A DNA stretch of 64,000 bases. Origin: Norana najaformis. Its lineage: Eukaryota > Annelida > Clitellata > Crassiclitellata > Hormogastridae. The position numbers and the translations under genes are program-made. Every line of letters starts with the position of its first letter. Position 1 is the first letter of the stretch. Positions 21,901 through 29,974 of this stretch are shown piece by piece. The stretch lies in contig OZ029916.1 of assembly GCA_964023275.1 (NCBI GenBank), positions 18,058,150 to 18,122,149 of the forward strand, in the 5' to 3' direction. The notes beneath the pieces were generated by a model that ran no database searches, was not told where the DNA came from, and saw only the letters and a program-made list of their open reading frames with translations.

Positions 21901-24598
21901 GTAAAGCAAGACATAGCACCAGTGGGCATGACACGTACATCTACAAGAACAGCATTAAGGTTTGTTGTGCTATGCACAATAATTCTAATTTTAATATTAT
22001 CTATTGCTAATTGTCAGCTTTGATTTCAGACTGGTTTAAATAAATAAGTATATATTCTGATCTCTGGCAATCGTGACAGCTGAATTTGAATTGATGTTCC
22101 TGATACTATATCTGCAATGAAATCTAAGCATCTAAGGCCTTGTATTTGAGGACTGTGTTTGGTGAGGACACAAACTTCAGAAAGCGAATGATTAACCTTG
22201 TGTACTACATGTTGTTATTTGAACTGAGTTTTTATAATTATTTCATTGGCTGTAATTGTAGCAAGGTCAGTTGATATTATTTTTATTTTCTTCCATTGAT
22301 CTAATATGTTTTTTCTGTAGACATCTGATCTTGGCCTCACAGAGTCAGTTGGTGAGAGCGGCTGTCGATTTGAACTTTGGTTTCGTAAGCGGACACTCGG
22401 CATGACTTATGTTCTACAGTCGCAGTCACCTGATATCAAGCAGCAGTGGGTCGATGAGATTTCGCGACTGCTGTGGGAGCAGACATTTCGAAATCGTGAA
22501 CGTCGACTGACAGAGATGGCATACATGGGAATCGGATCAAAACCATCGCTAGATCTCAAACAGAGCAAGGACAATATCAATGACAGATTCGTTAATATTG
22601 GCGCTTCAAGTCGGAATCGAGGTGATAACTTGTGTTGATATGCTAACATATATATATATATATAAATAAAAATATTCGTAAGTTGTTGAAGTGAATTATG
22701 AACCAAAAGATCCAACTTTACAGGCCAGATATTTGTATTTATTTTTTACAGACTTTAATATGTGTCTACTTGATATTTTTGGTGAATACAATGAAGGCTT
22801 CTTTTTTGGTTTTTGTTTTCTTAACAGTGAGGCCAAAGAGCATGTCACTGGCTTGCGGTTATGACAATCAACGCCCACACTCGTTGATCTCTGTCAGTAG
22901 CATTTCTTCGTCTGCAAGCAGTTACTCCTCTGGCTACGGAAGCTGCTTTTCTTCTGGTTATGGTGCCACTGGAGGAACACTTACAACGACTGAGGAATCT
23001 CCGCTGGAGTACATCTTGGTTGGGTGTGAAGGTATCTTAAACTTTCAAGAGTTCTGTGTTCTAGTGATAAAAGTAAATTGGTTTTATGAATGATGATGAC
23101 TGGCCAGAACACACAACAGTTGCTCCGTATTTGCCTGTTTGTTCCCGGTACAGATCCTTAGATTCTTCATCTACGCGATATTATTTTATATAATTTTGTT
23201 ATAATCCATTTGGCACTATAGTTAGTAGCTTGTCCAATCAATTATTATAGCACATTCTGTATGACAGCATCTAGTAAAACTTTGCACCCAGACTTCCAAG
23301 CAACAGAAATAGGTCTGACTGAATGAAAACATCTTGTGACTGGAAGCAGGTCATTTGTGGAATTGGTAAACAAATAATGTTTTACTGGATCAGACCAGCC
23401 AAACTGCATCATTCTTCTGCTTACTAAATCCAGCCCTTCCTGCAGCATCCACCATTCCTTGGTGACTTTTCTAATTATGTGGACATTGTTTGCGAAATAA
23501 TGAACTTTCTGTTCTTGATAATTAATTTTAACATCGCTGAGGCTAGCTAGCTTAGAGACCACCTCTGATTAGTTTCTTTTGCAGTGGTGCTATATAAATT
23601 TCTAATTACAATTACAGTTCTTTGTAGCATGGAAAACATACATGTAGCTATATATGAATATATATATATATATGTACATATATATATATGTACATATATA
23701 TATATATATATCTTGAATTCTTGGAAAAATTATGAGTGTAAGAGAAGAGTCAGGAGAACCTGGGACTTGTGACTTCCATGGTAATGGACGCATGGTTTGG
23801 GATAGGCTAATCTAATAATCTTCTTGGAGCACTGCCATAAACGGATGGCCAGTGGATTATGATCTTGAATTAGCTTCTGTTTGTTAGCACATTCCGTACG
23901 ACATTCAGATATTGCCTACGTCGGTCCCACTTGCTGGAATCGTCTCCCTCAAGAATTGCAACTTGAGCTCCTTTCTGTCCGGCTCTCAGTGTTCCACAGG
24001 CGCCTGAAGACTGTACTGTTTAACAGTGATTTTAATTTTTCAGGTCGGAAGCACCTCTGTTGAGTTTATCCTCTAAGAGGCCCTTTGTAAATCTCAATTT
24101 ACAATTACTATTACAATTTGTTGTTGGATGGGAAAATGAGGTGACAATGAGAAATTAAAGTAATATATAAAAACTTAATTATTACACACAGATGACGAAT
24201 GTTGTCATTCAACTTCAAGTTGGTAGTTTAACATTTACTTCTGTGGTGCTTTACATTGTCTGCAGTGATCTGTTTATTCTTTTTCAGAAGCTGCTTTGTC
24301 AAGGCTTAACGTCCAGAACAATATTTCAGGTTCTGTTACCGTCAACACTGATGACAGTGCAGCACTGGTCAATAGTGCCAGTGCTAGTGACAGCAATGGT
24401 GCCACTGAACAGAACTGCACTACATCTGCAGAGGAAGAGTCAGAGGTCATAGGCTGTGATGACCCTGAGGTTTCGCCTGATCGCATGGTAGAAGATGCGT
24501 ACACACAGACAACGCTAACGCGGCCACTGAAAACATTGTCAGTAAATGCCCTTGCTCCGATAGCAGCTTTAGACTCTGACTCAGATGATTTTTATTAA
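3983..24598 (+). CDS. PLEKHG4-like: RhoGEF of the PLEKHG4/ARHGEF40 family (5' end missing)
   Basis: This protein should activate Rho-family GTPases by GDP/GTP exchange through a DH-PH module. Eighteen exons join in compatible phase: 3983-4126, 5903-5997, 6817-6927, 9941-10057, 10988-11238, 12698-12836, 13027-13149, 13605-13799, 14678-15912, 16466-16660, 17918-18167, 19055-19144, 19493-19636, 20373-20450, 21789-21959, 22321-22621, 22828-23031 and 24288-24598 (TAA). They encode about 1,383 residues: Sec14/CRAL-TRIO-like (1-155 of the visible part), spectrin-like (156-391), a low-complexity linker (391-803), DH (868-1055), PH (1055-1212) and a Ser-rich tail. The order and the motifs 'YLLKPVQRMGKYALLL', 'LRHGNDLLAMD', 'CDVNLQEQG' and 'INDR.VN' match vertebrate puratrophin-1 (PLEKHG4, about 1,190 residues). 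PLEKHG4, PLEKHG4B and ARHGEF40 are probable vertebrate co-orthologues, so one symbol is approximate. The first exon begins inside a codon, so the start codon lies upstream. Confidence 0.9.
4230..4430 (-). repeat. LINE family A 3' end (minus)
   Basis: The block has a 'ttgtaattg' type tail, then 'acatttataaagcgccacttcaa' split by single changes, then 'gaatagactcatc'. The same 3' terminus follows the reverse transcriptase frame at 7802-8525, so this is a truncated copy of that LINE inside intron 1 of the visible RhoGEF gene. Confidence 0.65.
4545..4665 (+). repeat. degenerate tandem repeat, roughly 21-26 bp
   Basis: Five to six diverged units each begin 'atctgag' or 'atctaag' and continue with '..aacttctgtgtcta' variants. 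The array is intronic and non-coding. Confidence 0.5.
4850..4965 (-). repeat. tRNA-derived SINE relic (minus)
   Basis: On the - strand an A-box-like 'tggctgatagg' and a B-box-like 'aggtttgagcc' are spaced as in a tRNA-related SINE head. The cloverleaf is not intact, so this is a retroposon relic and not a tRNA gene. Confidence 0.45.
7160..7305 (+). repeat. trinucleotide-rich tract (atc/acc)
   Basis: This is an impure run of atc, acc and act triplets in an intron. It is ordinary low-complexity DNA. Confidence 0.6.
7802..8525 (-). pseudogene. LINE family A, 5'-truncated reverse transcriptase
   Basis: The - strand frame reads through the C-terminal part of a CR1/L2-like reverse transcriptase. 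Visible pieces are 'LGVVLDRELSLTDHVNS' (upstream of the longest ATG frame), 'FYHLRQLRTIHRYLS', 'HALICTRVDFGNAIFAGL', 'LHWLPIQQCIQFKILTL' and 'AYVGPNSWNRLSREL'. It ends with 'gtggcgctttataaatgtca' and an attacaatt-type tail. The catalytic YADD region is missing through 5' truncation. The copy sits antisense in the RhoGEF intron that ends at 9940. Confidence 0.85.
8770..9225 (+). pseudogene. LINE family B 3' portion (sense)
   Basis: The + frame contains 'LAISALAFHSKLKTFLFHRS' and 'SSYPSFRSNPKH', matching the same C-terminus encoded on the - strand at 44705-45079. It ends with the family B terminus 'tttcgttgggcactgtagaa' and a gattacgattacg tail. It is truncated and interrupted, with no function inferred. 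Confidence 0.75.
9595..9850 (+). repeat. SINE S1 tail joined to reversed LINE C 3' end
   Basis: The 3' half of SINE S1 ('tgtcagtgggaaggtcag...ggcttagaaaaatg') runs to about 9760. It is followed directly by 'taatctaatctaat' and the reversed LINE C terminus 'acttctgtagcacc...catgagtcaatggtcatt'. The same join is present at 12480 and 17025. The unit abuts the RhoGEF exon at 9941. Confidence 0.6.
10262..10965 (-). repeat. LINE family C (minus), long 3' copy
   Basis: The copy starts with a taatc-type tail and 'gacttctattgcacc', then continues through sequence shared with 30790-31560 ('ggagaagctaggttgaattcc', 'ccacagcagtcaagtttgctgg' in part). On the - strand it represents the 3' end and degraded ORF of a LINE. 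The reading frames are broken. Confidence 0.6.
11790..11870 (+). repeat. tRNA-derived SINE head
   Basis: An A box 'tggccaagcgg' and a B box 'gggtttcaatccc' have tRNA-like spacing and the ends 'gtgacatggtgg' and 'gcccacca'. It resembles a leucine- or serine-type tRNA head but lacks a clean anticodon stem, so I call it a SINE head. Confidence 0.5.
12325..12650 (+). repeat. SINE joined to reversed LINE C end
   Basis: A tRNA-like head (A box 'tggttgagtgg', B box 'ggtttgattct') is followed at about 12490 by 'ctaatctaatctgatgacttc' split by one base, the reversed terminus of LINE C. The LINE C portion then rearranges into a second fragment ('tagaattcacagtcc'). Confidence 0.55.
12837..13026 (+). 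other. GC-AG intron of the RhoGEF
   Basis: The donor reads CAG|GCAAGTGA and the acceptor TTGGCAG|GTGATC. Reading-frame phase (0 on both sides) and the stop codon shortly downstream of the donor require splicing here. The only nearby GT (two bases downstream) would leave phase 1 and break the frame. GCAAGT is the standard consensus of the minor GC-AG class. Confidence 0.75.
14100..14365 (-). repeat. LINE family C' 3' end (minus)
   Basis: The block 'gtaacttctatcacactgg..ctaatgcacaaggcattaacc' is shared with 61325-61520 and, in the opposite orientation, with 39665-39775. The consistent 3' terminus marks a LINE subfamily related to C. Confidence 0.55.
16731..17190 (+). repeat. SINE S1 joined to reversed LINE C end
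   Basis: SINE S1 is complete here: 'gtgatagtctagtgg' head, B box 'ggctcgaatcccc' at about 16780-16793, and body to about 17020. It is followed by 'tctaatctaatctaatgac' and the reversed LINE C terminus ('ttctatagcgccgttatcat', 'cccaaggcatcaatcgatgg'). This is the clearest of three such composites. Confidence 0.7.
17918..20450 (+). other. DH (Dbl homology) exons of the RhoGEF
   Basis: Four exons (17918-18167, 19055-19144, 19493-19636, 20373-20450) encode the catalytic DH domain. Conserved region 1 is 'VRELIMTESDYIHSLDYII', the middle has 'IFGNVEKIYEFHSQVFMKKI' and 'YLYALYNKNKPKADILM', and conserved region 3 is 'YLLKPVQRMGKYALLLRQII', the hallmark of Dbl-family GEFs. The first exon could also begin at 17915 (TTTAG|CAGG), adding one residue in the same phase. 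Confidence 0.92.
18241..18375 (+). repeat. 15-bp minisatellite, nine perfect copies
   Basis: The unit gaagtcctgagatca is repeated nine times without a mismatch, starting 73 bp after a DH-exon donor (18168). Because 15 is divisible by 3 and the unit lacks stops, long frames run through it on both strands; these are artefacts. The perfect identity implies recent expansion or homogenisation. Confidence 0.95.
20600..21060 (+). pseudogene. LINE family A 3' end (sense)
   Basis: The + frame contains 'TATAQHRSFAVVGPAFWSGL', 'FRKFLKTFLF' and 'GREHLSGVYLEVALYKF', the same C-terminus as the family A reverse transcriptase, ending in 'gaagtggcgctttataaat' and a gattacattac tail. It is a dead copy in the intron between exons 20373-20450 and 21789-21959. 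Confidence 0.75.
21485..21725 (-). repeat. LINE family B 3' end (minus)
   Basis: The tail 'atcgtaattgtaatcccaa' is followed by 'gatttctacagcgcccaatg' and 'gggaccagcttattcacag', then purine-rich sequence ('ggagaggagagagagat') that corresponds to the 3' end of the family B ORF and UTR. Confidence 0.7.
21789..22621 (+). other. PH domain exons of the RhoGEF
   Basis: Exons 21789-21959 and 22321-22621 encode 'VNLQEQGMLLKQQAFLVF', 'LRQVFLFEELVVFSKARH', 'DTYIYKNSIK', 'LGLTESVGESGCRFELWF' and the C-terminal helix 'PDIKQQWVDEISRLLWEQ' with its invariant Trp. This is a complete Dbl-type PH domain directly after the DH domain. The following 'NINDRFVN' block is shared with PLEKHG4. Confidence 0.9.
22648..22664. 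repeat. (TA)n microsatellite
   Basis: This is a short TA run just after the PH exon donor. Confidence 0.8.
23580..23713 (+). repeat. LINE A tail and TA/TACA microsatellite
   Basis: 'gtggtgctatataaatttct' followed by aattacaattaca is a family A LINE terminus. It is followed at 23650-23711 by an impure TA/TACATA microsatellite. Confidence 0.6.
23870..24120 (+). pseudogene. LINE family A C-terminus (sense)
   Basis: The frame reads 'IAYVGPTCWNRLPQELQLEL' and 'VFHRRLKTVLFNSDF', then 'SGRKHLC' and a stop, with a terminal 'caatttacaattac' tail. It is a truncated LINE copy in the last RhoGEF intron. Confidence 0.75.
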
Positions 24599-25650
24599 AG
24601 AATAGGTTCATTCATCTGGTTATGTCTGCCTGTGGTTTACAGATTAGACCACGTTCAGTACCTCCTCAGCGCATCATAAGAGGAGGAGGATACTTGAGAT
24701 CATGGCAGTTAGAGAAGAGACTGGTAAGCTGGATAAACCTGGATGATGAGTTATCAGCGGTTGCCATTGCGGTTGGTTAACTGTAACTGTGAGAATGACA
24801 ATTTATAAAGCATTACAGTTACAGGCTACTCCATGGGGGCTTTACGTTGTCAATCATAAGTTCAAATTAGGTTATTTGTTATATGGCCTCAGAAATCTTA
24901 ACCAGATTTCTATAGCATTCGACTGGCTTGTGGTGAAAAATTACTGATTATTGAAAATATTTTACTGATTACTGTGTAGAATTTAGTAGTTGGAGCATGC
25001 ATTCGTCTCTTTTGTGGATAAATTTAAACAGTTTGTAGAATATGGTTTAAGTTAAATTTATTGTGAACCAATCAGACAAATTGTCAGTGGTTTTTGTTTG
25101 AATGTATTTGTAATTACAAATTCTTGATTACCTAAGTTAATACATTGTACATATGTTACTTTACTTGTTTCAATCAACAGCAATCTTTAGATGCATTGCC
25201 TTGGATAGAATATTATGTAGGATATTTTTACTGCATCAAAGATGCATGAACATTTCATATACCAGACGACATAGTTTACAGTGTGCTGGGCTCAACAATT
25301 AATTTCAAATTATTTCACTTAACAATCCAGATACTAATCCCTAGGAATAAATGAAATTGCTGCGATGTCACCACTTAGCCACCTAGTCTTACTTAATGTG
25401 GATTTACTTAAAACAGAAAATAGATATACTGAGTAAAGGTTACATTATTTCTTATTTCATTTTTGACTTTTGTCTGTGAAAATGCTTAATGCTTTGGGAT
25501 CAGCCAATATTTAATATTCGGTATTTAATATTTACAGTTCTGTCAAGCTATGTGGCATGACTGATTGGCTTTTTCAATATTATAGAATAAGAACATCTAG
25601 CAAAGTTTTTTCATTGCATTATGTTTGTGGAATGAAGTAAGCTAATAAAA
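24599..25650. other. 3' flank of the RhoGEF gene
   Basis: This is probable 3' UTR and flank. A reversed LINE 3' end lies at 24778-24860 ('aactgtaactgtgagaatga', 'caatttataaagcattac'). The remainder is AT-rich with no exon. A polyadenylation hexamer AATAAA occurs near 25345. Confidence 0.4.
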
Positions 25651-25985
25651 GTGGCATGATAGTCCAGAGGTTAGTGTGCTTAACTGCCATCCAAGGTTAG
25701 GGTTCCAATCTCAACCAGCAGTAAGATACTTGAAGGTCTCTGTTCTGCCATCACCCTTTTATAAACTCGGTATAAAATGATTAATCGACTAAATATAGGT
25801 AAAGGGAAGATTGTTCAGCAAGATGAACCGGCCAACTGTCATTATAACCTTCATTTATAAGTCTCTTAAATGAAGGTTATAATGTAGGCTATGTTTAGCT
25901 ATGTAAGTTGAAGTTGCTAACACTTGCCAGTGGTATGAAAGCTGCAACTGCTTCTAGCAGTTACAGCTTAAGGGACTGGTCTTTA
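25651..25985 (+). repeat. SINE S1 copy containing a hairpin
   Basis: The head 'gtggcatgatagtccagagg' and a B box 'agggttccaatct' identify S1. The body is interrupted by a perfect 18-bp inverted repeat (25840-25857 and 25867-25884, 9-nt loop), absent from the other S1 copies. The 3' part resumes at about 25890. Confidence 0.6.
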
Positions 25986-26683
25986 TAGTCAACGATGTCT
26001 CAGACTGAAGCTTTTAAGAAAAAGAAAATTGACTACCAGTAGTAATATTATAACATGAGTGAAAAGACTTCTGATCCACTGTGAAATCATGCTTTTGTTA
26101 TGTTGTTTACTTTTATTTTGATTGGTTGACACTATGCTGACTAACATGTAGTCATGATTATGAATTTAGGAAGTCAGTTTTACAGCATCTTTTTTCGTGT
26201 CTCTGCACCATAGTCTGTTGTTGTACATGCTTTGTAATGCAGATAAAGCATTCTGTATACAGGGGTGATGTTTCACCTCGGTTTAGCCAAACCTTGTTTT
26301 TGTGATGCAGTTCATTGTTGCTGATACTGTACTTGTACTTCTTGGTGTTTACTTGATTACAGGGAACCATGATGCAGTAGCAAATACTAATGTTTGCACC
26401 AGCTGTCACTAGAAAGAGTTTGAGGCTAATTAACGAACTAAAATTTTAAGCCATTCTAACCATAAAAAGTGAAGCTCTAGGCACATGTGAATTTAAGTAG
26501 TCATGTGAAAATTTCACATTTTTTCCTAAGTCATCACAATTAATTTAACTTAGTTAAGCACAAAGTTTTATGTCTTGTTTGGAAGAGAAGTATGCATTGA
26601 TATACGAGTTACTTTGCCTGTGGTAAAATGGTGATAACCATATCTGTCATTATTAATTCAACAAGATTATATCTATATATATA

Positions 26684-26719
<36 letters not shown>

Positions 26720-28358
26720 TCCAACCACAAGTGTGGTATCTCATATATATATGAGATACCACATTTGTGGTTGGATGTGTAAATGCGCACAGGGTCAGCC
26801 GAATCTGTCTGAGCAGCTTTTAATATATTTCTGCAAAGAATTGTTTTTTAATATTGTAAAATACTTTTTCTAAGGCATGTCTCCAACTTTGTTTGCTCTT
26901 AAATGCTGCATAATGAATGGAATGTTTAGAAAATAATGATTGAACTGGGTTGTTTTTCTGATTCACTTGCCAATGTTTAAAAAATTTAAGAGTTACCGTT
27001 ATCAAAAAACTGTGGCTTTCTTGATCATGTTTTTGCTTTTCTATTTTTATTATTACTATTTAAAGCAGTCATTTTGATGGAAAAGCTTACATTGTGCATT
27101 TGGTCCAATGTATTATTAGTATTATTAATTGTTTATTACATTACTGTTATGTATTGTTTTAATTGTATTGTTATATAATTGCTTTAGTAGCCTTCTTTTA
27201 CCATTCTATTAATTACAAATAACAAAGAATTCTGCATCGTTCAAATGTTGGGGCTGACAGGTAACAAAGAATACAGATTTGGAAATGCCTTTTTGCTGCT
27301 GTGTTGACGTAGATGTGATCACTTTCAGCTCAAGACGAGACTTGTTTCTTGTATACAAGCTTGTTTAGTTTAGTTTAGGTTAATATAATACGAGATAATA
27401 TTTTATTGCACTTGTAAAGAAATTTTAAGCTGCATTCATAAGCTTGCGGAAACAGGGCAGCAGGAGCCACATAAGATGCTGCAAGCTTTTACAAGACTTG
27501 GCCTCTATTTTAGTTAACAGTGGGACTCATTATATATGTCTCTTAACTGACAATAATGATGATGATGATGATTATAACGGCAACATTAATAATAACGGCA
27601 AGAGTGCAAGAGTGATAATAACAGCAAAAGCAGAAGTTTGGTTGTTTTATTTAGTTACGCAACTTAGTTAAGTTAGTTTCGTTAGGCGAGTTTAGGTCAG
27701 GTCGGGTTAGTTAGTTACATTAGTTTTGTTAGACCAGTTAACATTATTTTAGGCATGCTGCAGATGAATTGGCAACCAGCTACGAATAGGTTTGTCTGTT
27801 AAAAAGAGTTGACAAGAGAAACAGAATTGCTTGTAATTTGATCAGTGAATGAGCTGCCCAATTTCTGCTCTTCATGGCCAAATAGTGATGACGACATTGA
27901 AATATTGAATATACTTCAGCTGCTATAACCTGTGTTTAAAATATACATTTAAGAGACTTATAAATGAAGCAAGCATAAAGTAAGCACTGGGTAATAGGTG
28001 AACTTTTTTGTGATATTTAATGAACTGAGTTTTTTGCTTTGTTATGCAGACATGCTCGATTAGTGCAAAGTTGTAATTACGGATTTAAAGTGTCATCGGC
28101 AATGGTGCAGCAAGCAACTTAGTGCAAAGTAGTCAATATGTATTTAAGTGTCATTAGCAATGCTGCAGAAGCTCAGATGTTCTCAGATGTTGCATTCCAT
28201 GTAGCTCACTTCCTTAGGCTCACATATTGGCAGCACTAACAGAAGACTTCAGCGTGAGCAACGTTGCCCTATCATATAAAAATGATGTGCAGAAATTCGT
28301 GTCTCTTGCCTTCACTAGTGCTAACTTTTGTTCCCTTTAATTATAACGAAACAACAAA
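25986..28358. other. AT-rich intergenic sequence with a TA tract and inverted repeat
   Basis: No gene is recognised. It holds a (TA)n/(AC)n tract at 26673-26719 overlapping a 33-bp inverted repeat (26715-26780), a gat/aac-rich patch at 27555-27600, and tagt/gtta-rich simple sequence at 27660-27730. Confidence 0.4.
26715..26780. repeat. 33-bp inverted repeat, palindromic hairpin
   Basis: Arms 26715-26747 and 26748-26780 are complementary over 33 bp with one mismatch and no loop; the centre is 'tcatatatatatga'. The arm contains 'atccaaccacaa'. It could be a foldback element or a DNA hairpin formed at a TA tract. Confidence 0.85.
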
Positions 28359-28391
28359 CATGATTCATGTTGACAGATAACATGAATCATG
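28359..28391. repeat. 13-bp perfect hairpin
   Basis: Arms 28359-28371 and 28379-28391 ('catgattcatgtt' and its complement) flank a 7-nt loop. There is no T-run, and a eukaryotic terminator role is not expected. Confidence 0.7.
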
Positions 28392-28741
28392 AAAGTTATG
28401 TAACGTACGTGTGAATAAAACGCTATTTTTCTTGATTTATTAACCAGAATAAATGTACATGTGAATTTTCTGCATACAATAAAACCATACAATAATGTAA
28501 ATATGAATAAAATATGGTTTGTATGAGCATGATAATGTTGCTGTTTGGTGACTGTCTGAAATAAGATTGGAGAAATGCTACAAGAAATTAAAAATGATGT
28601 AGGGATTGTTTTGCTGTTGGTTTACCTCAGTCTTGGCCCTTACACATTTTGCATTTATTTTATTTGAATGAGCGCCATACCATTTTAGGTATTCATTGAA
28701 GAAGTGATAAGAGGATAGATAACCAGTGTGTATAAGAACAG

Positions 28742-29005
28742 CTGTTCCTTAGGCAAACCTCAAGAAAAAGCCATGGGTATGAAGTATTACCACTGTATTT
28801 TCTAAGCCTCAGCATTTGAGGCAGGCTGCCCATTTTTTCCCTCCTGGCTGATCTTCTCACCAACAGTGTACAGTCAATGTACTAAATTTAAAGCTGAGTT
28901 CACAAGGGGGCACTGGTGGAACAGAAATTGTGAAATGTCATCAGGGATTTGAACTCCTAATCTCAGGGTTAACAGCATGGCATATGGACCACTAGACTAT
29001 TGAAG
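28742..29005 (-). repeat. SINE S1 (minus)
   Basis: On the - strand the head reads 'tcaatagtctagtggtccat', with the B box 'ggagttcaaatccc' and the body 'gtgagaagatcagccagga'. It is a full-length reversed copy lying downstream of the peptide gene. Confidence 0.7.
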
Positions 29006-29974
29006 CTTCCTGTTAAATTATTATCTTAGTAGTGAAATAATGGAACCTGAAATTGCATGATAGCAGAAATTCTGAATGCTTGATAGTGTTCAGCTTTAGG
29101 CCCAGAAAGAAATGGTATAAGGATGGATATGACACTAATGTATATATCTTTAACCACTCATATCTTCATGCACATAATTGCACATCATGTATGCATCCGC
29201 TTGTTTTTCTGTTCATGCCTCTCGTTTCACATAAAGACAGACAACTGAATGAAGCACTAACTCTTTAGTTAAAGTTTTATAATAAAAGTTCTGTAGGAAT
29301 TTGAAAGATGCTAATTAACTACCAAAAGTGAACAAATAAATCAAATTAGTGCACCACATATTAACCAAGATGATGATAACATGGTTGAAATTTGATTTGG
29401 GTCTCTTAGGACACATTTGGAAATTTAAAGCAGAAGCTTACTTAACATTGGCTGAATTTGGAAAGTGTTGTGGCGATTATTAGATTAAATACCAGTTAGT
29501 AATTAGTGTAATCCATGGACTTCTGTGTTCAGCTGATAGTAAGGGCCCTTTGCTATGAGACAGTGTATATCCATGAGCATTGTAGCTACCCTGATTAGCA
29601 GACTAGTCTTTTGAGAATTAGGTATGTTTATCTGCAGACAGGAGAGGTTTACAAATGAAGATATCCCATGTAACTATTTGTCTACACCTATTATATTATG
29701 TAAAACAGTTAACCAGTATACACAGTATGCTATGCTTGGCACTGACGGCAGCCAAGTTATATAACAGTTTTGTGTCTTAGATTAAAATCAAGTTCTTGGC
29801 ATCCTGTTGTGCCTAAGGTTAAGGTGATAGATAAAGAAATATAAGGATGTATCTTCTAGGTGAGCCTAATACATAAAAAACTAGTTTCTGTATAAATAAA
29901 GGTCAATATGAGGTCATTCTGTAGCAATTTCAAAATTCTCCACATTGGAGTAAATACACCTGGTACTGTCTGAA
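29006..29974. other. 3' flank of the peptide gene
   Basis: This is probably the 3' UTR and flank of the - strand peptide gene. No other gene or repeat is recognised. Confidence 0.3.

Larger units (their letters stand above)
22828..24598 (+). other. C-terminal tail exons of the RhoGEF
   Basis: Exon 22828-23031 encodes 'RPKSMSLACGYDNQRPHSL' and a Ser/Tyr/Gly-rich run ('SSISSSASSYSSGYGSC'), and exon 24288-24598 an acidic tail ending 'ALDSDSDDFY' at a TAA (24596-24598). The serine-rich tail has a counterpart at the end of vertebrate PLEKHG4. The first AATAAA I see downstream is at about 25345. Confidence 0.8.

Noticed and set aside
23245..23562. 105-codon minus frame in a RhoGEF intron
   Set aside because: No family motif, no splice partners, and it adjoins a LINE terminus; most likely transposon-derived or chance.
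27444..27671. Asp/Asn-rich plus frame
   Set aside because: Encoded by gat/aac simple sequence; no start context or conserved motif.
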